Below are positions 11,182-21,276 of a DNA stretch of 64,000 bases, piece after piece; the stretch's first letter is position 1; every line of letters begins with the position of its first letter. The notes beneath the pieces were generated by a model that worked only from the letters and a program-made list of their open reading frames with translations, searched no databases and was not told the DNA's origin. Location: positions 372,001-436,000 of the forward strand of contig MBPM02000058.1 of NCBI GenBank assembly GCA_001695595.3, given 5' to 3'. The position numbers and the translations under genes were made by a program. The DNA is from Plasmopara viticola. Lineage: Eukaryota; Oomycota; Peronosporomycetes; Peronosporales; Peronosporaceae.

Positions 11182-12592
11182 ATGGATCTCTTTGCGACGC
11201 TGACCCTCTGTCACGTCAAAGATCAAGACGCAATTGAGCAAATTATGGCACTTCGAGACAAGCGGTGGCTCGCAAGTCTCGGGCTGAAAGGCTCTCGGTT
11301 CTCGCTCTTACCCAAAGACTGCATTCAACAGGACGAGGACGGGAAGCAAGCTGATCCGAATTTAGAAATGGCGGCGCTTGAGGAAACGTTTGTGACCCTG
11401 GCCATGAAAACGCATCGAGAGAATGAACGGCCGATGCCCTTAACCATGCGACTCATTCGGGAGAGTCTTGCCTTGACCAAGAAAACGTCGCGACGGGCAC
11501 GAAGTATTAAAGAGGAGGATAACGAAGTGAAAGCGATGCTAAAGAAACGAAGTTTGCGACTGGATTGGCTTGATATTGGTAAAATTGACAATCTCGACGC
11601 CTTCACGCACGTCGAGGAGCTGTATCTGCAATACAATTTGATTGAAACGATTGAGAATTTGGACACTCATCATCAACTGACGTTCCTGGCGCTCGCTGGG
11701 AATCGAATTCGCCATGTTCAAAATCTAAAACAGTTGCACAATGTACGATTTAAGTTTTTTTTTATTAGAGATTATGGTTTTGAGGTTCCTGATTATTGAT
11801 TGTGATGTTGTAGTTGAAATTTCTCGACTTGTCTATGAATTACATTGAAAAGGTCGATGTGAGCGAGTTGCCACAGTCGCTGTGCGTCTTGCGATTGGCT
11901 GGGAATCCGTTTGTCAAGCACATGCCCGCGTACGCCGGGCACTTCTTTGAGAAATTGCCAAATCTCGTGCAAATTGACCAGTTCCGACGCCCACCTTTAT
12001 TAGAGATGGCACCCGTGTTAGCGTCTTCCTACATTGAAAGTGAAAGTTCCGACAGTGACGTGGCAGTGATGTCTCTTCCTATCTCTCAATCACCAATGGA
12101 GCAGTCTTGTACGTTGCAAGCAGAAGGGACACATCCTTTTCTTGACCAGCATGGTCTGCACGAGCAAGATAGGACACGTATTGACATTGAGAAGAGTGTA
12201 GAATTCAATTGGGTAGACTATGCAAAACAGCATGAAGATCGAATGGCCACGTGGCAAAAGCAATTGACAACGTTAACGTCGCAAACCCGACAACAAGTGG
12301 CGGAAAGTGACGCCATGTTGCAGCACGCCACTAGCTCGAAATTGCAGGAAAAACGCCATCTTGCCTTGTCGCGAGTGCGTCTTGCAACCGATGCAGCACT
12401 TGTTGATGCTTCCAGTCACACGAAACAGGTATGGTATGCAATCTCTTTTTAAAACAAAGAAAAAGATTGATTTTAGTGATGTTTTGCTAGATGGAAATGG
12501 CTTATCAAGAGTGGCAGGCGCGTCAAAGTCGACCTACCTTTTCACATGTAGATGAAGCGAGGTCTTTGAGTATGCAAGTCAATGGGTTTTAA
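11182..12592 (+). CDS. LRRC46: LRRC46-like leucine-rich-repeat protein, three exons
   Basis: Predicted 425-residue protein with SDS22-type leucine-rich repeats, most like LRRC46, a protein of motile cilia and sperm flagella. Exons are 11182-11742, 11814-12428 and 12491-12592. The introns of 71 and 62 bp are GT-AG and in frame. The first 125 residues are charged and unassigned. LRRs follow: VEELYLQYNLIETIENL, LTFLALAGNRIRHVQNLKQL, LKFLDLSMNYIEKVDVSELPQSL and VLRLAGNPF. The first intron splits an LRR at HN|LKFLDL, which supports the splice. The LRRs close with a cap-like LVQID. The C-terminal 200 residues are glutamine- and serine-rich with probable coiled coil. The upstream GTG at 11170 is rejected in favour of the ATG at 11182. 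The stop lies 79 bp from the convergent next gene. Confidence 0.85.
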
Positions 12593-12671
12593 CAATGCGC
12601 ATGGGATCTTGCACTGCCATTCTTGTCGTTATGGTAGCAATAACGTCCCAGCAGGTCCGCAAGTATTGTCT

Positions 12672-13505
12672 TTACAATTGAATGGCGAAGCTTGTGTCGC
12701 ATGGTACTGCTTGAGGAACGTACTCTGCCAAGGTTCGTAGGTGCAACGCAAAGTCGTCGAGCGTCAAATGCCGTGCGTTTTGAACGTGCACACTCTTTGC
12801 GACGACGTACGGTGCCACTTTGTACGTGTTGCGACACGCAGTAATGTCCGTTTGATGGGGACTCACGACCATGAGGCCAAATTTGCCGGCCTGGGACTCC
12901 AATAAGTTCTGGGGTGTACCACGAAAAAGTCGATCCCGGCAAAGACTTGGCAGTAACTCGAGTCGCCATTCGGTCTTTTCTGCTGCTGACTGAAATCGCG
13001 TAGGCGGGCCAAGGACATGGACATTGGTCATGGTACTTGTGCTACTAAGACAGAAGGCTAGTCGTGGGAAGAAGGTCTTGCACATTGCTTCAATATATTG
13101 TACCCCTTTGTCACTCACAATAAATAGTGGACCATAATCCGACACGGAAGTAAGCAAGTGCATCAGATCTTGTTCTAGTGTCGCAAAGGTTGCTTGAAGG
13201 TGCCGAGCACGCAACACGCGCTGTTTCACAGCGTGAAGAGCTCCGATTGACGAAGTGAGGCCAAGATGTTGACGCATCCACTGAATTGGCACCAAGACGT
13301 TCTCCCAGCATATGACAAATGCGTTGGAAAGGCCATGGACAGGTCGTTCAGTCGCTGGGTACTCGTACAAATCGGTAGAGTAAGCGGACACGTCCATGGA
13401 GAAGGACGAGACCATGGCTTGGGACATGATTGCAGTGGAGCTTGAAGGGCACGAAGTGCTCCGTGGCTTGTGGGTGAGCAGGAAGTCTAGCACAGCTGGA
13501 TCCAT
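12672..13505 (-). CDS. HAD-superfamily-like protein with altered motif I
   Basis: Predicted 277 residues from the ATG at 13505. The frame continues 25 codons upstream without an ATG before a TGA. From recall, protists have HAD-type proteins with an F-x-DWDDTLLP-x-SW motif followed by a TNA-x-GW-x(7)-PxL motif. This protein has the same spacing: VICWENVLVPIQW (about residues 64-76), then FIVSDKGVQYIEAMCKTFFPRL (about 128-149), then a WRLELLPSL segment. The nucleophile and general acid aspartates of motif I are replaced (CWEN for DWDD), so phosphatase activity is unlikely. The N-terminal 60 residues are serine-rich and low complexity. It is convergent with the LRRC46-like gene. I am sure the gene is real, less sure of the family. 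Confidence 0.62.
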   Translation of the reverse strand: MDPAVLDFLLTHKPRSTSCPSSSTAIMSQAMVSSFSMDVSAYSTDLYEYPATERPVHGLSNAFVICWENVLVPIQWMRQHLGLTSSIGALHAVKQRVLRARHLQATFATLEQDLMHLLTSVSDYGPLFIVSDKGVQYIEAMCKTFFPRLAFCLSSTSTMTNVHVLGPPTRFQSAAEKTEWRLELLPSLCRDRLFRGTPQNLLESQAGKFGLMVVSPHQTDITACRNTYKVAPYVVAKSVHVQNARHLTLDDFALHLRTLAEYVPQAVPCDTSFAIQL

Positions 13506-15601
13506 AGCGTTTGAAGATAAGGCTTGATGGGTTGAGGAAAGGTGCAGAGTTGATCCGTTATCGTCAAAAACGGACACCACTCACGAGAGTCAGATTATGG
13601 TGTAACCTTTGGGCTACAATGTGAACCTTTTTGCAACGCAATATTAAATTCCGAGAGTAATTGCTGTTGTTATACTTGAGCTGAAAGAGAAAGAGCATAA
13701 ATCGCAGTATTTTTGCATGTACAGCTAATGCAGAAGTGCTGACCAATTTAACCCTTTTATAAGCGCGATCGTGCCCTACATCCTTTAACTGACTTGTCAG
13801 AATCATCCTTCTTACCCGCTACGACTGCATAATATCGAGATTCGCGGCCACGTATGAGCTTTCCTACTTATGCTTTTTAATGAAGCACCGTGAAATCTGC
13901 ATCAGCGCAAAGCTTGATCGTGCATATATAGATAAGTACTGCTTTTAAGTGGGCGACGTCGTATTGCCAGACCTGTGTGGAAAAAAGTCATCAAAGCAAA
14001 TCTAATGGCACGCCCTGTGGAGACTGAAGTATTCGGTCACGAAGCCAGAGGTGCGTTTGAAAATTCTTGTGGCATGACCAACCACTCTTAGAGCATAATT
14101 CTCACATATGTCGCTCGCTTGCATAGGCGTTGTGATACCTGTCGAATTAGTCGAGTGCACTGTATATTGTTATCCGGCCACGTTGGTTTGCGATACATCT
14201 TTTTTTCGAAATTGCGTCTGTGCCGGAATGATCGTCGCCGTCAGCTCACTTTGAGCGTGTCCGATACGCCACATGTCATTTGCCGTTCCCTCAAAGAATG
14301 TTGGCGTAGAGTGGAGAAAAAGTAATCTTACTTACATTCTTCGCTCGTGGTACTTTGTCAATGATGCCACATGGTCTCATTATTACAGCCGCTGCTGTAC
14401 CACGCAGTATTTGGCTTCTAGAACTAAGACAATGGTAAAAGTACACTTATAGCGCTGAAGGCGAGTGTTACGAGACCAAAATCCTGGTGTATCTTTGTCA
14501 AAGAAAAATAAGGATCCGATGCGGGCAGACTCCGCTAAGGTCAAGGCCATCGTGAATTGGCTTCTTTCAATGCGTGTGAAGGGCTTAAGCAAGTAGCTTG
14601 GCCTCACCATTTATCTACACAAATACAGTGAGAAATACGCAGAAGTGGCTAGACCACCGCTTGATCTTCTATAATGGACCGAGATAAGAAACGGGATACG
14701 CAGCTCTAGAGGAAAGGCGTTTTCTACCATATGAAGAGCATTCTAGCAAGATACCGTCGCCAGAACTAAACTCAGTATCTTAGAAAAATATACTTACCCC
14801 CTACAGATCTTGGAATTTAAGAAATAATTTTTTTTAACGTCGCAGACAATTTGATTTTGGTGAACTGCGCCTTCAAAGTTAAACCCGCTTCTCGCCGCTA
14901 GAGCTAGAGGGGTTTAAGACACTAGAAAGAGCCTTTTGAGGTTTTGGTTTGCACTGCAGAAGTAGTGCTCACATGGTTGAGCAGTATAACAGTCTGTGGC
15001 AGTCGACGGCGAGTATTCGGACAAACAGATTTGAAACAAAGTACCGCTCTACTCGCACAACGACTGCTCAAGCACCTGCCCGTCTGCACCACCACATGCA
15101 TCGCTCACTATCACCACGTAGAGGTGATACTCGGGCCAGGTTTGCTTGATGCCTTCCTTTGCCGTAAACGGCTCCTTCTACTGGGACGCATAGTCTTGAA
15201 CATCTGATGTAGCCGCTCCATGACGTACGCGAGCGCAAGAAACTGTCACCACCACATATCGACCTACTTGTTGTAGAAATGCTCAGCCGTGTCACTCAGT
15301 TGTTGGCCGAGTAGTTTAGTCTTCACGTCTTTAAACCATATGAAACCACATGTCGCTTGTGAGTATTCTCTCTAGTGCATAATGTTCTACCCCAGTCCAG
15401 ACAATCGGAGCCAAAGCCTCAATAAAGCTCGCAGCCATTAAACTTGCGTAAAGTCCGTTTTCGTTGGCTCTCGTTCGGAACACTGCTCGCTGCTCGTTTA
15501 CTTTAAGAACACTGCTTGCTACTCGTTTAGTTTCACTCAGCGCGTATAATCTTGTGCCGCCTCATATTCCATCTCTGAGTGGGGTACACGCATACGTGGC
15601 G
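13506..15601. other. Intergenic, no supported gene
   Basis: Short frames only. The first ~100 bp hold the upstream region of the HAD-like gene. 15464-15540 contains an imperfect ~31 bp direct repeat (AACACTGCTYGCTRCTCGTTTA). 14940-15210 is somewhat GC-richer and could be transposon-derived, but I find no diagnostic motif. Confidence 0.35.
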
Positions 15602-15982
15602 CTACTTGTGGCACTCGCCATTGTGGTACCGCCACACCTTGGCTTTCTCCATGGTGTGGAAAATTAAAGCGACCCTGCCCGATCGTCTGAGAATTTGTGC
15701 AAAGGCATCGATGTGCATCGGTGCACCACCGCAATTGTTGCCAAGCGCAGAGCGGAATCTCCTATACACAATCGTGCCCAGCATTCGGTCGTCTTCATCG
15801 CGCTTCAGCTGAAAGACGTCCATCTGCGCAATTTGCTTGGAGGTCAACGAGGGTCGCCGACATCTGAGCGTTGACGTCCTCACCTCTCTCGTGGGTAGTC
15901 GCCCGGACGCTGCGGCCCTTTCGTAGCCGTCGTCGAAGCTGACTGAGGTTGGCGCGCTTAAAATGCCGTCGGAGCCAGTCAA
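15602..15982 (-). CDS. Hypothetical ORF, 126 codons, possibly transposon-derived
   Basis: Uninterrupted minus-strand frame with a composition typical of coding DNA (R-, D- and S-rich, internal LTSKQIAQMDVFQLKRDEDDR). I recognise no domain, membrane span or signal peptide. It ends without a clear polyadenylation context and has no obvious partner exon. It could be a fragment of a gag-like transposon protein, a lineage-specific gene or chance. Confidence 0.25.
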   Translation of the reverse strand: MTGSDGILSAPTSVSFDDGYERAAASGRLPTREVRTSTLRCRRPSLTSKQIAQMDVFQLKRDEDDRMLGTIVYRRFRSALGNNCGGAPMHIDAFAQILRRSGRVALIFHTMEKAKVWRYHNGECHK

Positions 15983-17471
15983 TGCACTCCTACTTTGCTT
16001 ACTGATTTACCAAATGTAATGACTAGCTGTCAATGCGTCTGTTATCATCAAGCGTCGTCATGCCCGTAATTCTATTACGCCATCTACATGCATTCAGTGA
16101 TGCGGCAGCGGATCGTATAATTTCATCTTCAACGCATCACCCCAGAAACCCCACCGAGTCCTAAAGTTGGATGTACTGAATCTTCACTACAAACATTCTG
16201 TGTAATGTACGCAATAGCCACATTGTTTTTCTAAATTTAACAGGATTTTTGTTTCCAATATGTCGACTATAAAATTCACCAAGTTGCCATTAAGTTAACG
16301 ATTACGATTGCTATAGATTACTCTTCTGACTTTGTCATGTGGTAGTCGGCTATATTGATTGAGCTTAATGCCTTCAGCAAAGACCATGCATTACCTTTGC
16401 TATGGATTTTTTTGCTTGTCAAACGTTTGTGGCCTTTAACGTCCAATAACATTGACATATCCGTTGTGATGATCGGATGCTACAGAGGTGATGGGGCTTC
16501 TTTTTGAGCCATACTTGTCCTTGTCCATCACCGAGAGTGCCATGTTGATTAGGAATCTGCGCACCCATGCCAAAGCTTACAGCACCCACTTCATATGCAA
16601 TGCGCGATGGCGATCTAAGTTCGGGTCCATGTCTGTAGTCGCCCATCCAACTCCAGCTTCAAATGTGGGCTTCTGTTGCACCTCCAGCGAGTGCTTTAGC
16701 ATGTTATGGATGACCAAGCTTACGGCCATGGTCAACATGCTGGATGTTATAAGCTTCAAAAGTCTTTCAAAATCTGTTGCGACTTTTTTTCTTTACCCTT
16801 TTACAAGGGAGGAGTGGCGGGAAGCGCTTTGCCTGTTGGCTAAGTGAAAGATAAACATGCACGATGTTTGGAATATGCACACTACACATTAGTCTTGGAA
16901 CATATGCCATATGGCTGTACTTACCCACCTGACAAAAAGATCGTAGATAAAGAACATTTGCCACGACAGCAAATCATTTAAGACACGCGCCTGTTGCACT
17001 TCTCGGTAAGCGTGATGTCCACATCCAAAAACCAATTTCTGGACAGACCACTGGAAGCTGGAACGCATAGCCTCAGCAAGGGCACCCCACAGGTGACCAC
17101 CGACTTTACCCGTTTACCTGTGATCAATTGATGTAGATGCCCAGTGCAGGACTGGACTAAACGGATCTTGATTTGCCTCACTCGATGGTGAACTAAACCA
17201 AAATGAACGTCGACATTACATATCCATAACATGATCTGGCTACCTCGTATGACATCACATACGGTATTACGCGCGTAGTAACTATCATCCCTTTCCTATT
17301 GCTATATCCCAATCTGTGCCGCGAAAGTAGTATGATATTCGCAATTACGTCTTGATTATTCTCATCGGTGTAAAAAAAGATAGCACAAACCCCTTATGTA
17401 AAAATTCATTATTGTCACGTAACAAGGCTCCGTAATTGGATTCCCTAAAATATCAAGTAAGCAGTTTCCAT
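15983..17471. other. Intergenic, possible ancient retroelement scrap
   Basis: No supported gene. Around 16420-16760 the minus strand gives WVRRFLINMALSV and LDRHRALHM in different frames. These loosely recall the Copia RNase H region (WLRxLLxEM, DRRSTSG), but too weakly to annotate as such. The last 100 bp form the 3' flank of the next gene. Confidence 0.3.
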
Positions 17472-18032
17472 CTACACCTTGGAAGCGGGTCCGTCGCTGT
17501 AGTGGCCAATGGGAGACAAAGCGCCAGACGTGGGCGTCAAGTTCTGGTGGTACGGCACAGGTTCCTCGACCTGCACGTTGGTGTGTCCAAGAGACGAGTC
17601 TTTCGCAGCCAAAAAGACCGAGAGACACGCCGACACGAAGAAGAAGAACATGGCGATAAAGTCGAATGCCGTGGCTGCCCGCAAGTTGTTGCAACGCCAT
17701 CCAAACCCACAGTTGCTTGTGTAGTCAGAGGCGGCAAGGCAAATACCGGCAATGAGCAGCATCACAACGAGGGCACCGTCTATCGCCTGCTCCATACGAA
17801 GCGCGGGACGATTGGCCACATGCATCAGCTCCACGGCCACAATGTACCACAGCGTGTACAGCATGCCCGTGTATCCCATGAGGAGTACAAACGTGCTTGC
17901 GTGTGTCGCGCCACCATCGTAAAAGCCTGCAGCCGCGAGGGACATGGCCAAAAGACTGCAGATGAACTGCAGGGCACGAAGAGCGAGACTCACATACAAG
18001 AGATTCGATGAACTCATGGCGCCGACGGACAT
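17472..18032 (-). CDS. MARVEL-like four-helix membrane protein, paralogue 1
   Basis: Intronless, 186 residues, ATG at 18032. Four hydrophobic helices lie at about residues 14-36, 46-69, 84-102 and 119-142. A short loop between helices 3 and 4 carries two cysteines (C108, C114), and a polar, proline-containing C-terminal tail follows. This is the architecture of MARVEL-domain proteins, which act in membrane apposition and vesicle traffic. Helices 2-3 contain VELMHVANRPALRMEQAIDG and SDY. These align with VELFPIVHRPRLVSTRVLD and SEY of the protein at 20680-21210, so the two are paralogues. The exact function is unknown. No N-terminal cleavable signal is evident. Confidence 0.8.
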   Translation of the reverse strand: MSVGAMSSSNLLYVSLALRALQFICSLLAMSLAAAGFYDGGATHASTFVLLMGYTGMLYTLWYIVAVELMHVANRPALRMEQAIDGALVVMLLIAGICLAASDYTSNCGFGWRCNNLRAATAFDFIAMFFFFVSACLSVFLAAKDSSLGHTNVQVEEPVPYHQNLTPTSGALSPIGHYSDGPASKV

Positions 18033-19126
18033 TTGATGGCTAAAAGTTCCTGAGCTTGCTTAAGCTTTGTGGTGATGTGAGCAAATTGAAGAATGACCTC
18101 TCCCTTTCGAGGGTACTCGGAAGTGTATATAATATTAAAATGGTTTTTTGAAATACAGACATACTGGATATCCGAGGTTTTTCGAAAAGGACGCTATAAG
18201 TGACTTATTTCGTAGGTCTCGCACAGCCGGCAGTTACCAAGTATTATGATGGATTGTTTTTTTGCCGGTACAACTGGTCAGTTGTTGTATCGTATGGAAA
18301 TAGGGCTGTACTTGAGGAAGCCTAGAGCAACACTCTCTATCATTGCTGTGTTGGCTTCCTGTCATTTCCCACTACCGTATCTAGACCACACGATCGCAGA
18401 CAGAAGATTGTCACGATTTGCGTGGTCTCCGTTAGTGTTTTTAAATGTAATTGAGCGTGCGTGCTATCGAGGGCCAACTATTGCGAGACAGGCGATATTG
18501 GCGTCGGAGCTCCTGAAGTTTATTTATGTACCGTAAACAAGGAAGTACATAAACGGATACGAGAAAGCCAAGCACGTGGCCATGAATCTCTGAACTTTAC
18601 TTCATAGAAGCTTTTGCTACTTAAATGCATTTTATTTCATGAACTAGCTGCCCAGCATCTCATTCTCTTATGTGACACTCATGAGCGCGAGCGCCCTGCT
18701 CAAACGTCGCACACGCTTATCGAGAATTCAAAATATAAAAATAGCGAGGAAACCGTACAATCTAGGCAGTTGTGAGCACACTTGACGGCACATTAGATCA
18801 CGGACGAGATTGAACGTGTGCTTTTAGTGCTCGCATTCATATGAGCAAATCTGATAAATTGCAATGGACAGCACGAGCAGCAAACTGCCCTTCCGCTGCA
18901 ATTCAGTATCGTTGCTCGATATAAAGAAGCAAAAGGGTTGAGTATAGTAACGCAAAGAAAAGTATGTAAGGGGCTGATCTAGGGCCGAGTGGGTAAAACC
19001 CCTCTCCTTCCACTCTCATCAGCACCTAAATAGTGAAAAGACCGAGCTCAGAACGAGCCGGCCACCACCTAGCATTCCTATTCCACGCCTGTAACAGAGA
19101 TAGCGCTACAGATGAAAGCAAGTAAA
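18033..19126. other. Intergenic, no supported gene
   Basis: Contains the promoter side of the MARVEL-like gene. The frame at 18246-18536 (96 codons) has no conservation cue and is probably chance. No repeats or RNA genes are recognised. Confidence 0.4.
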
Positions 19127-19208
19127 CTCCTGACATGAGAGCGTGGCTGTCAGTAGGTCGGACACAACCTCTGATATGAGAGCGTGTCTGTCGGTAGGTT
19201 GGACACTA
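19127..19208 (+). repeat. Imperfect 41 bp tandem duplication upstream of the Coa1-like gene
   Basis: Two adjacent copies at 41 bp spacing share ATGAGAGCGTGNCTGTC and GTAGGTYGGACAC. They end about 155 bp before the start codon at 19363, so they may lie in its promoter. Confidence 0.7.
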
Positions 19209-19362
19209 CTGACAAAACGGTTACGCGGTAATTCCAAAACTGATCCTGTTGGTCCCGTTGCACACAAAGAGGAAAATGACTGGCGAGCACGATTCCATCC
19301 AAAAGTAGTCGTATTAAGTGAAATGTAACCTATAAGTCGTAGCAAAATCTGTTCCTTCAACA

Positions 19363-20543
19363 ATGCTGCAGCTCCTGGGTCGCTTTAGAGCCACGTCAGC
19401 CGCCCGGCGAGCCTTCGTGCTAAATGCCCAGCCTTGTATTCGATTTGAAAATTGTCATGCGGTAAATATACGTCTTAAAAGCGCCAAGCCGGGACCTGGC
19501 AAGCCGACAGGGTTAAAAGCAGGTGTCCAACCAGCTACCGGACTGTCGCCCACCATGCAAATGTTAGTGGTATATGTGGCCGTGGCCATGTCGTCCATGG
19601 CCGTTATTGGACGATACAAGAGTCTAGATGCCGAAGCAGACGAGGTGCGTTTGTGAAATCGCTACATGTCATGCCGCTAACGTCACGAGGTCCTGTGTTA
19701 ACGCAGAGCGTACGCATTTACAATATGGCTAAACGGGCCGTTGTGAAGGACCATCGTGTATTTGGTATTGTTGGATATCCAAAAGAGTTTGAGCGGATTA
19801 ATGAGGTGGACGCTGAGGGGTTTTCAATTGCCCATCAGAGCTGCGAAGGCCGCTTCAAGGTCGCAGGTGACAAGTACGTGGTTCAATGCGTAAGTTTGTC
19901 GTGTACTTATTTAAACTTTGCTGCATGTAGGGGAAGTGTCGTAGTACATTACCGTCGAAACCAACTTAATGACGACAACGACAGCGATACCATTGCTTTC
20001 GACCGGTTGAGCGTACACTGCGAGGACGGCTCGCAATTCTCAGCTTTGGAATCATTTATGCAGAATCAGACCGTTGTGACACACGAGAAAGCCGAGTCGC
20101 TAAGCACCAAGATGTTTATTCCTGTTATTGGAGGCGTATTGATTGGTGGCGTGGCCTCGTTCTTTGCTGTACGAATTTTGCGCAACCGACCATTTTACGT
20201 GCACAAGTTGGTGTTGGACCACATCAATAACCACGACATGGCACGAAATCTTCTTGGTAATCCGATTAAATGCGACCGATCGAAGTACGTGGGCGTACTT
20301 ACGGGCGAGACGGCAAACTATACAATTGCGTGTAATGGGCCTAAAGGAAACGGGACCATTATTGTGAAAGCTTCTAAAAAATTAGACGAGGTTTCTAATG
20401 GCAAAGAAGGCAATCTTTCCGAAGTAATGTCGACGCCCGGTACGTCTTGGAAATTTTCTACGCTTGTCCTGTCGGTCAGTCGCAGCGAAAGTCGCATAGC
20501 AAAGCATGCTCAAACCATAAACCTTTTGACCCACACCCATTAG
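19363..20543 (+). CDS. Mitochondrial protein with two Coa1-like domains
   Basis: Predicted 372 residues from exons 19363-19644 and 19707-20543. The 62 bp intron has a GTGCGT donor and an AACGCAG acceptor and is in phase. The arginine-rich N-terminus without acidic residues (MLQLLGRFRATSAARRAF) looks like a mitochondrial presequence. A transmembrane helix at about 66-84 is followed by a Coa1-like domain (about 95-204). A second helix at about 229-251 precedes another Coa1-like domain (about 260-358) with LLGNPIKC, NYTIACNGPKGNGTIIVKASKK and WKFSTLVLSV. Coa1 family proteins act in cytochrome c oxidase assembly at the inner membrane. The first copy lacks a clear GPKGxG turn: a 41 bp GT-AG stretch (19890-19930) replaces it in the open frame. 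An alternative is a Tim21-type protein. Confidence 0.7.
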
Positions 20544-20679
20544 ATTAATTAAAAATAAGTATTGACAATTTTTTGTGTATTTGCGAGACTCCGACTATGA
20601 TTGATTTATTGATGTAGAAGGACCTGGCATGTTGCATTTTCAAAAAATTAATTGCATCACTTGAATTTTTAATCAAGAC

Positions 20680-21210
20680 ATGTCTCCTCACTCTATCACC
20701 CTTGTCGGCATGTTACTCCGCGGTTTGCAGTTAACATTCGCTGTAGCTGCAATGACTACTGCCTTCATGTCGCTCCCGTTGGCCACGGCGTCGAACGGCA
20801 ACGTGTTTCGTCTAGGAAGTTTTGAAATCACATTTGTAGTGCTTGTGTCCTACACAATTGTCGAATATGCCGGTGTTTTAATCTTTCTCGTCGAGCTTTT
20901 TCCCATCGTGCACCGGCCTCGTCTAGTGTCCACGCGAGTGTTGGATGCTATATTAGTAATGCTCGTACTCGTCTCTGGCATCAAATTGGCATTGAGTGAA
21001 TACGTGCAAGACTGCGACGACTACGCGCGTTTGGTGGACTGCGACAATTTAATAATGTCAAGTGTATTTACAATTTCGTGTGTGGTTCCTCTCATCTGCT
21101 CGATAGTTCTAACATTTGTAAGACCTAAAGACTCGAAATTGGAGCTAGATCATAGCTGGACGGATAACTATCGAGTGACCACGCCACCTCGAAACTTCAT
21201 CATGGTTTAG
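20680..21210 (+). CDS. MARVEL-like four-helix membrane protein, paralogue 2
   Basis: Intronless, 176 residues, ATG at 20680 after an AT-rich leader. Hydrophobic helices lie at about residues 8-33, 46-72, 87-106 and 124-147. Two cysteines (C112, C121) sit in the helix 3-4 loop, and RPKDSK follows helix 4 where paralogue 1 has AAKDSS. The C-terminal tail is short and polar. Together with 17472-18032 this is a diverged pair, in opposite orientation and separated by the Coa1-like gene. The role is presumably in membrane organisation, inferred from the fold only. Confidence 0.8.
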   Translation: MSPHSITLVGMLLRGLQLTFAVAAMTTAFMSLPLATASNGNVFRLGSFEITFVVLVSYTIVEYAGVLIFLVELFPIVHRPRLVSTRVLDAILVMLVLVSGIKLALSEYVQDCDDYARLVDCDNLIMSSVFTISCVVPLICSIVLTFVRPKDSKLELDHSWTDNYRVTTPPRNFIMV

Positions 21211-21276
21211 AGCTCATTAGGGTAAAAAGCAATACGTTAATGCAAAAGGTGGTCTTGACATTTCATTCTCAACTTA

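Noticed and set aside
16419..16760. Copia RNase H remnant
   Set aside because: Only scattered resemblance (WVRRFLINM, LDRHRAL) in two frames. It could be chance, so no element was annotated.
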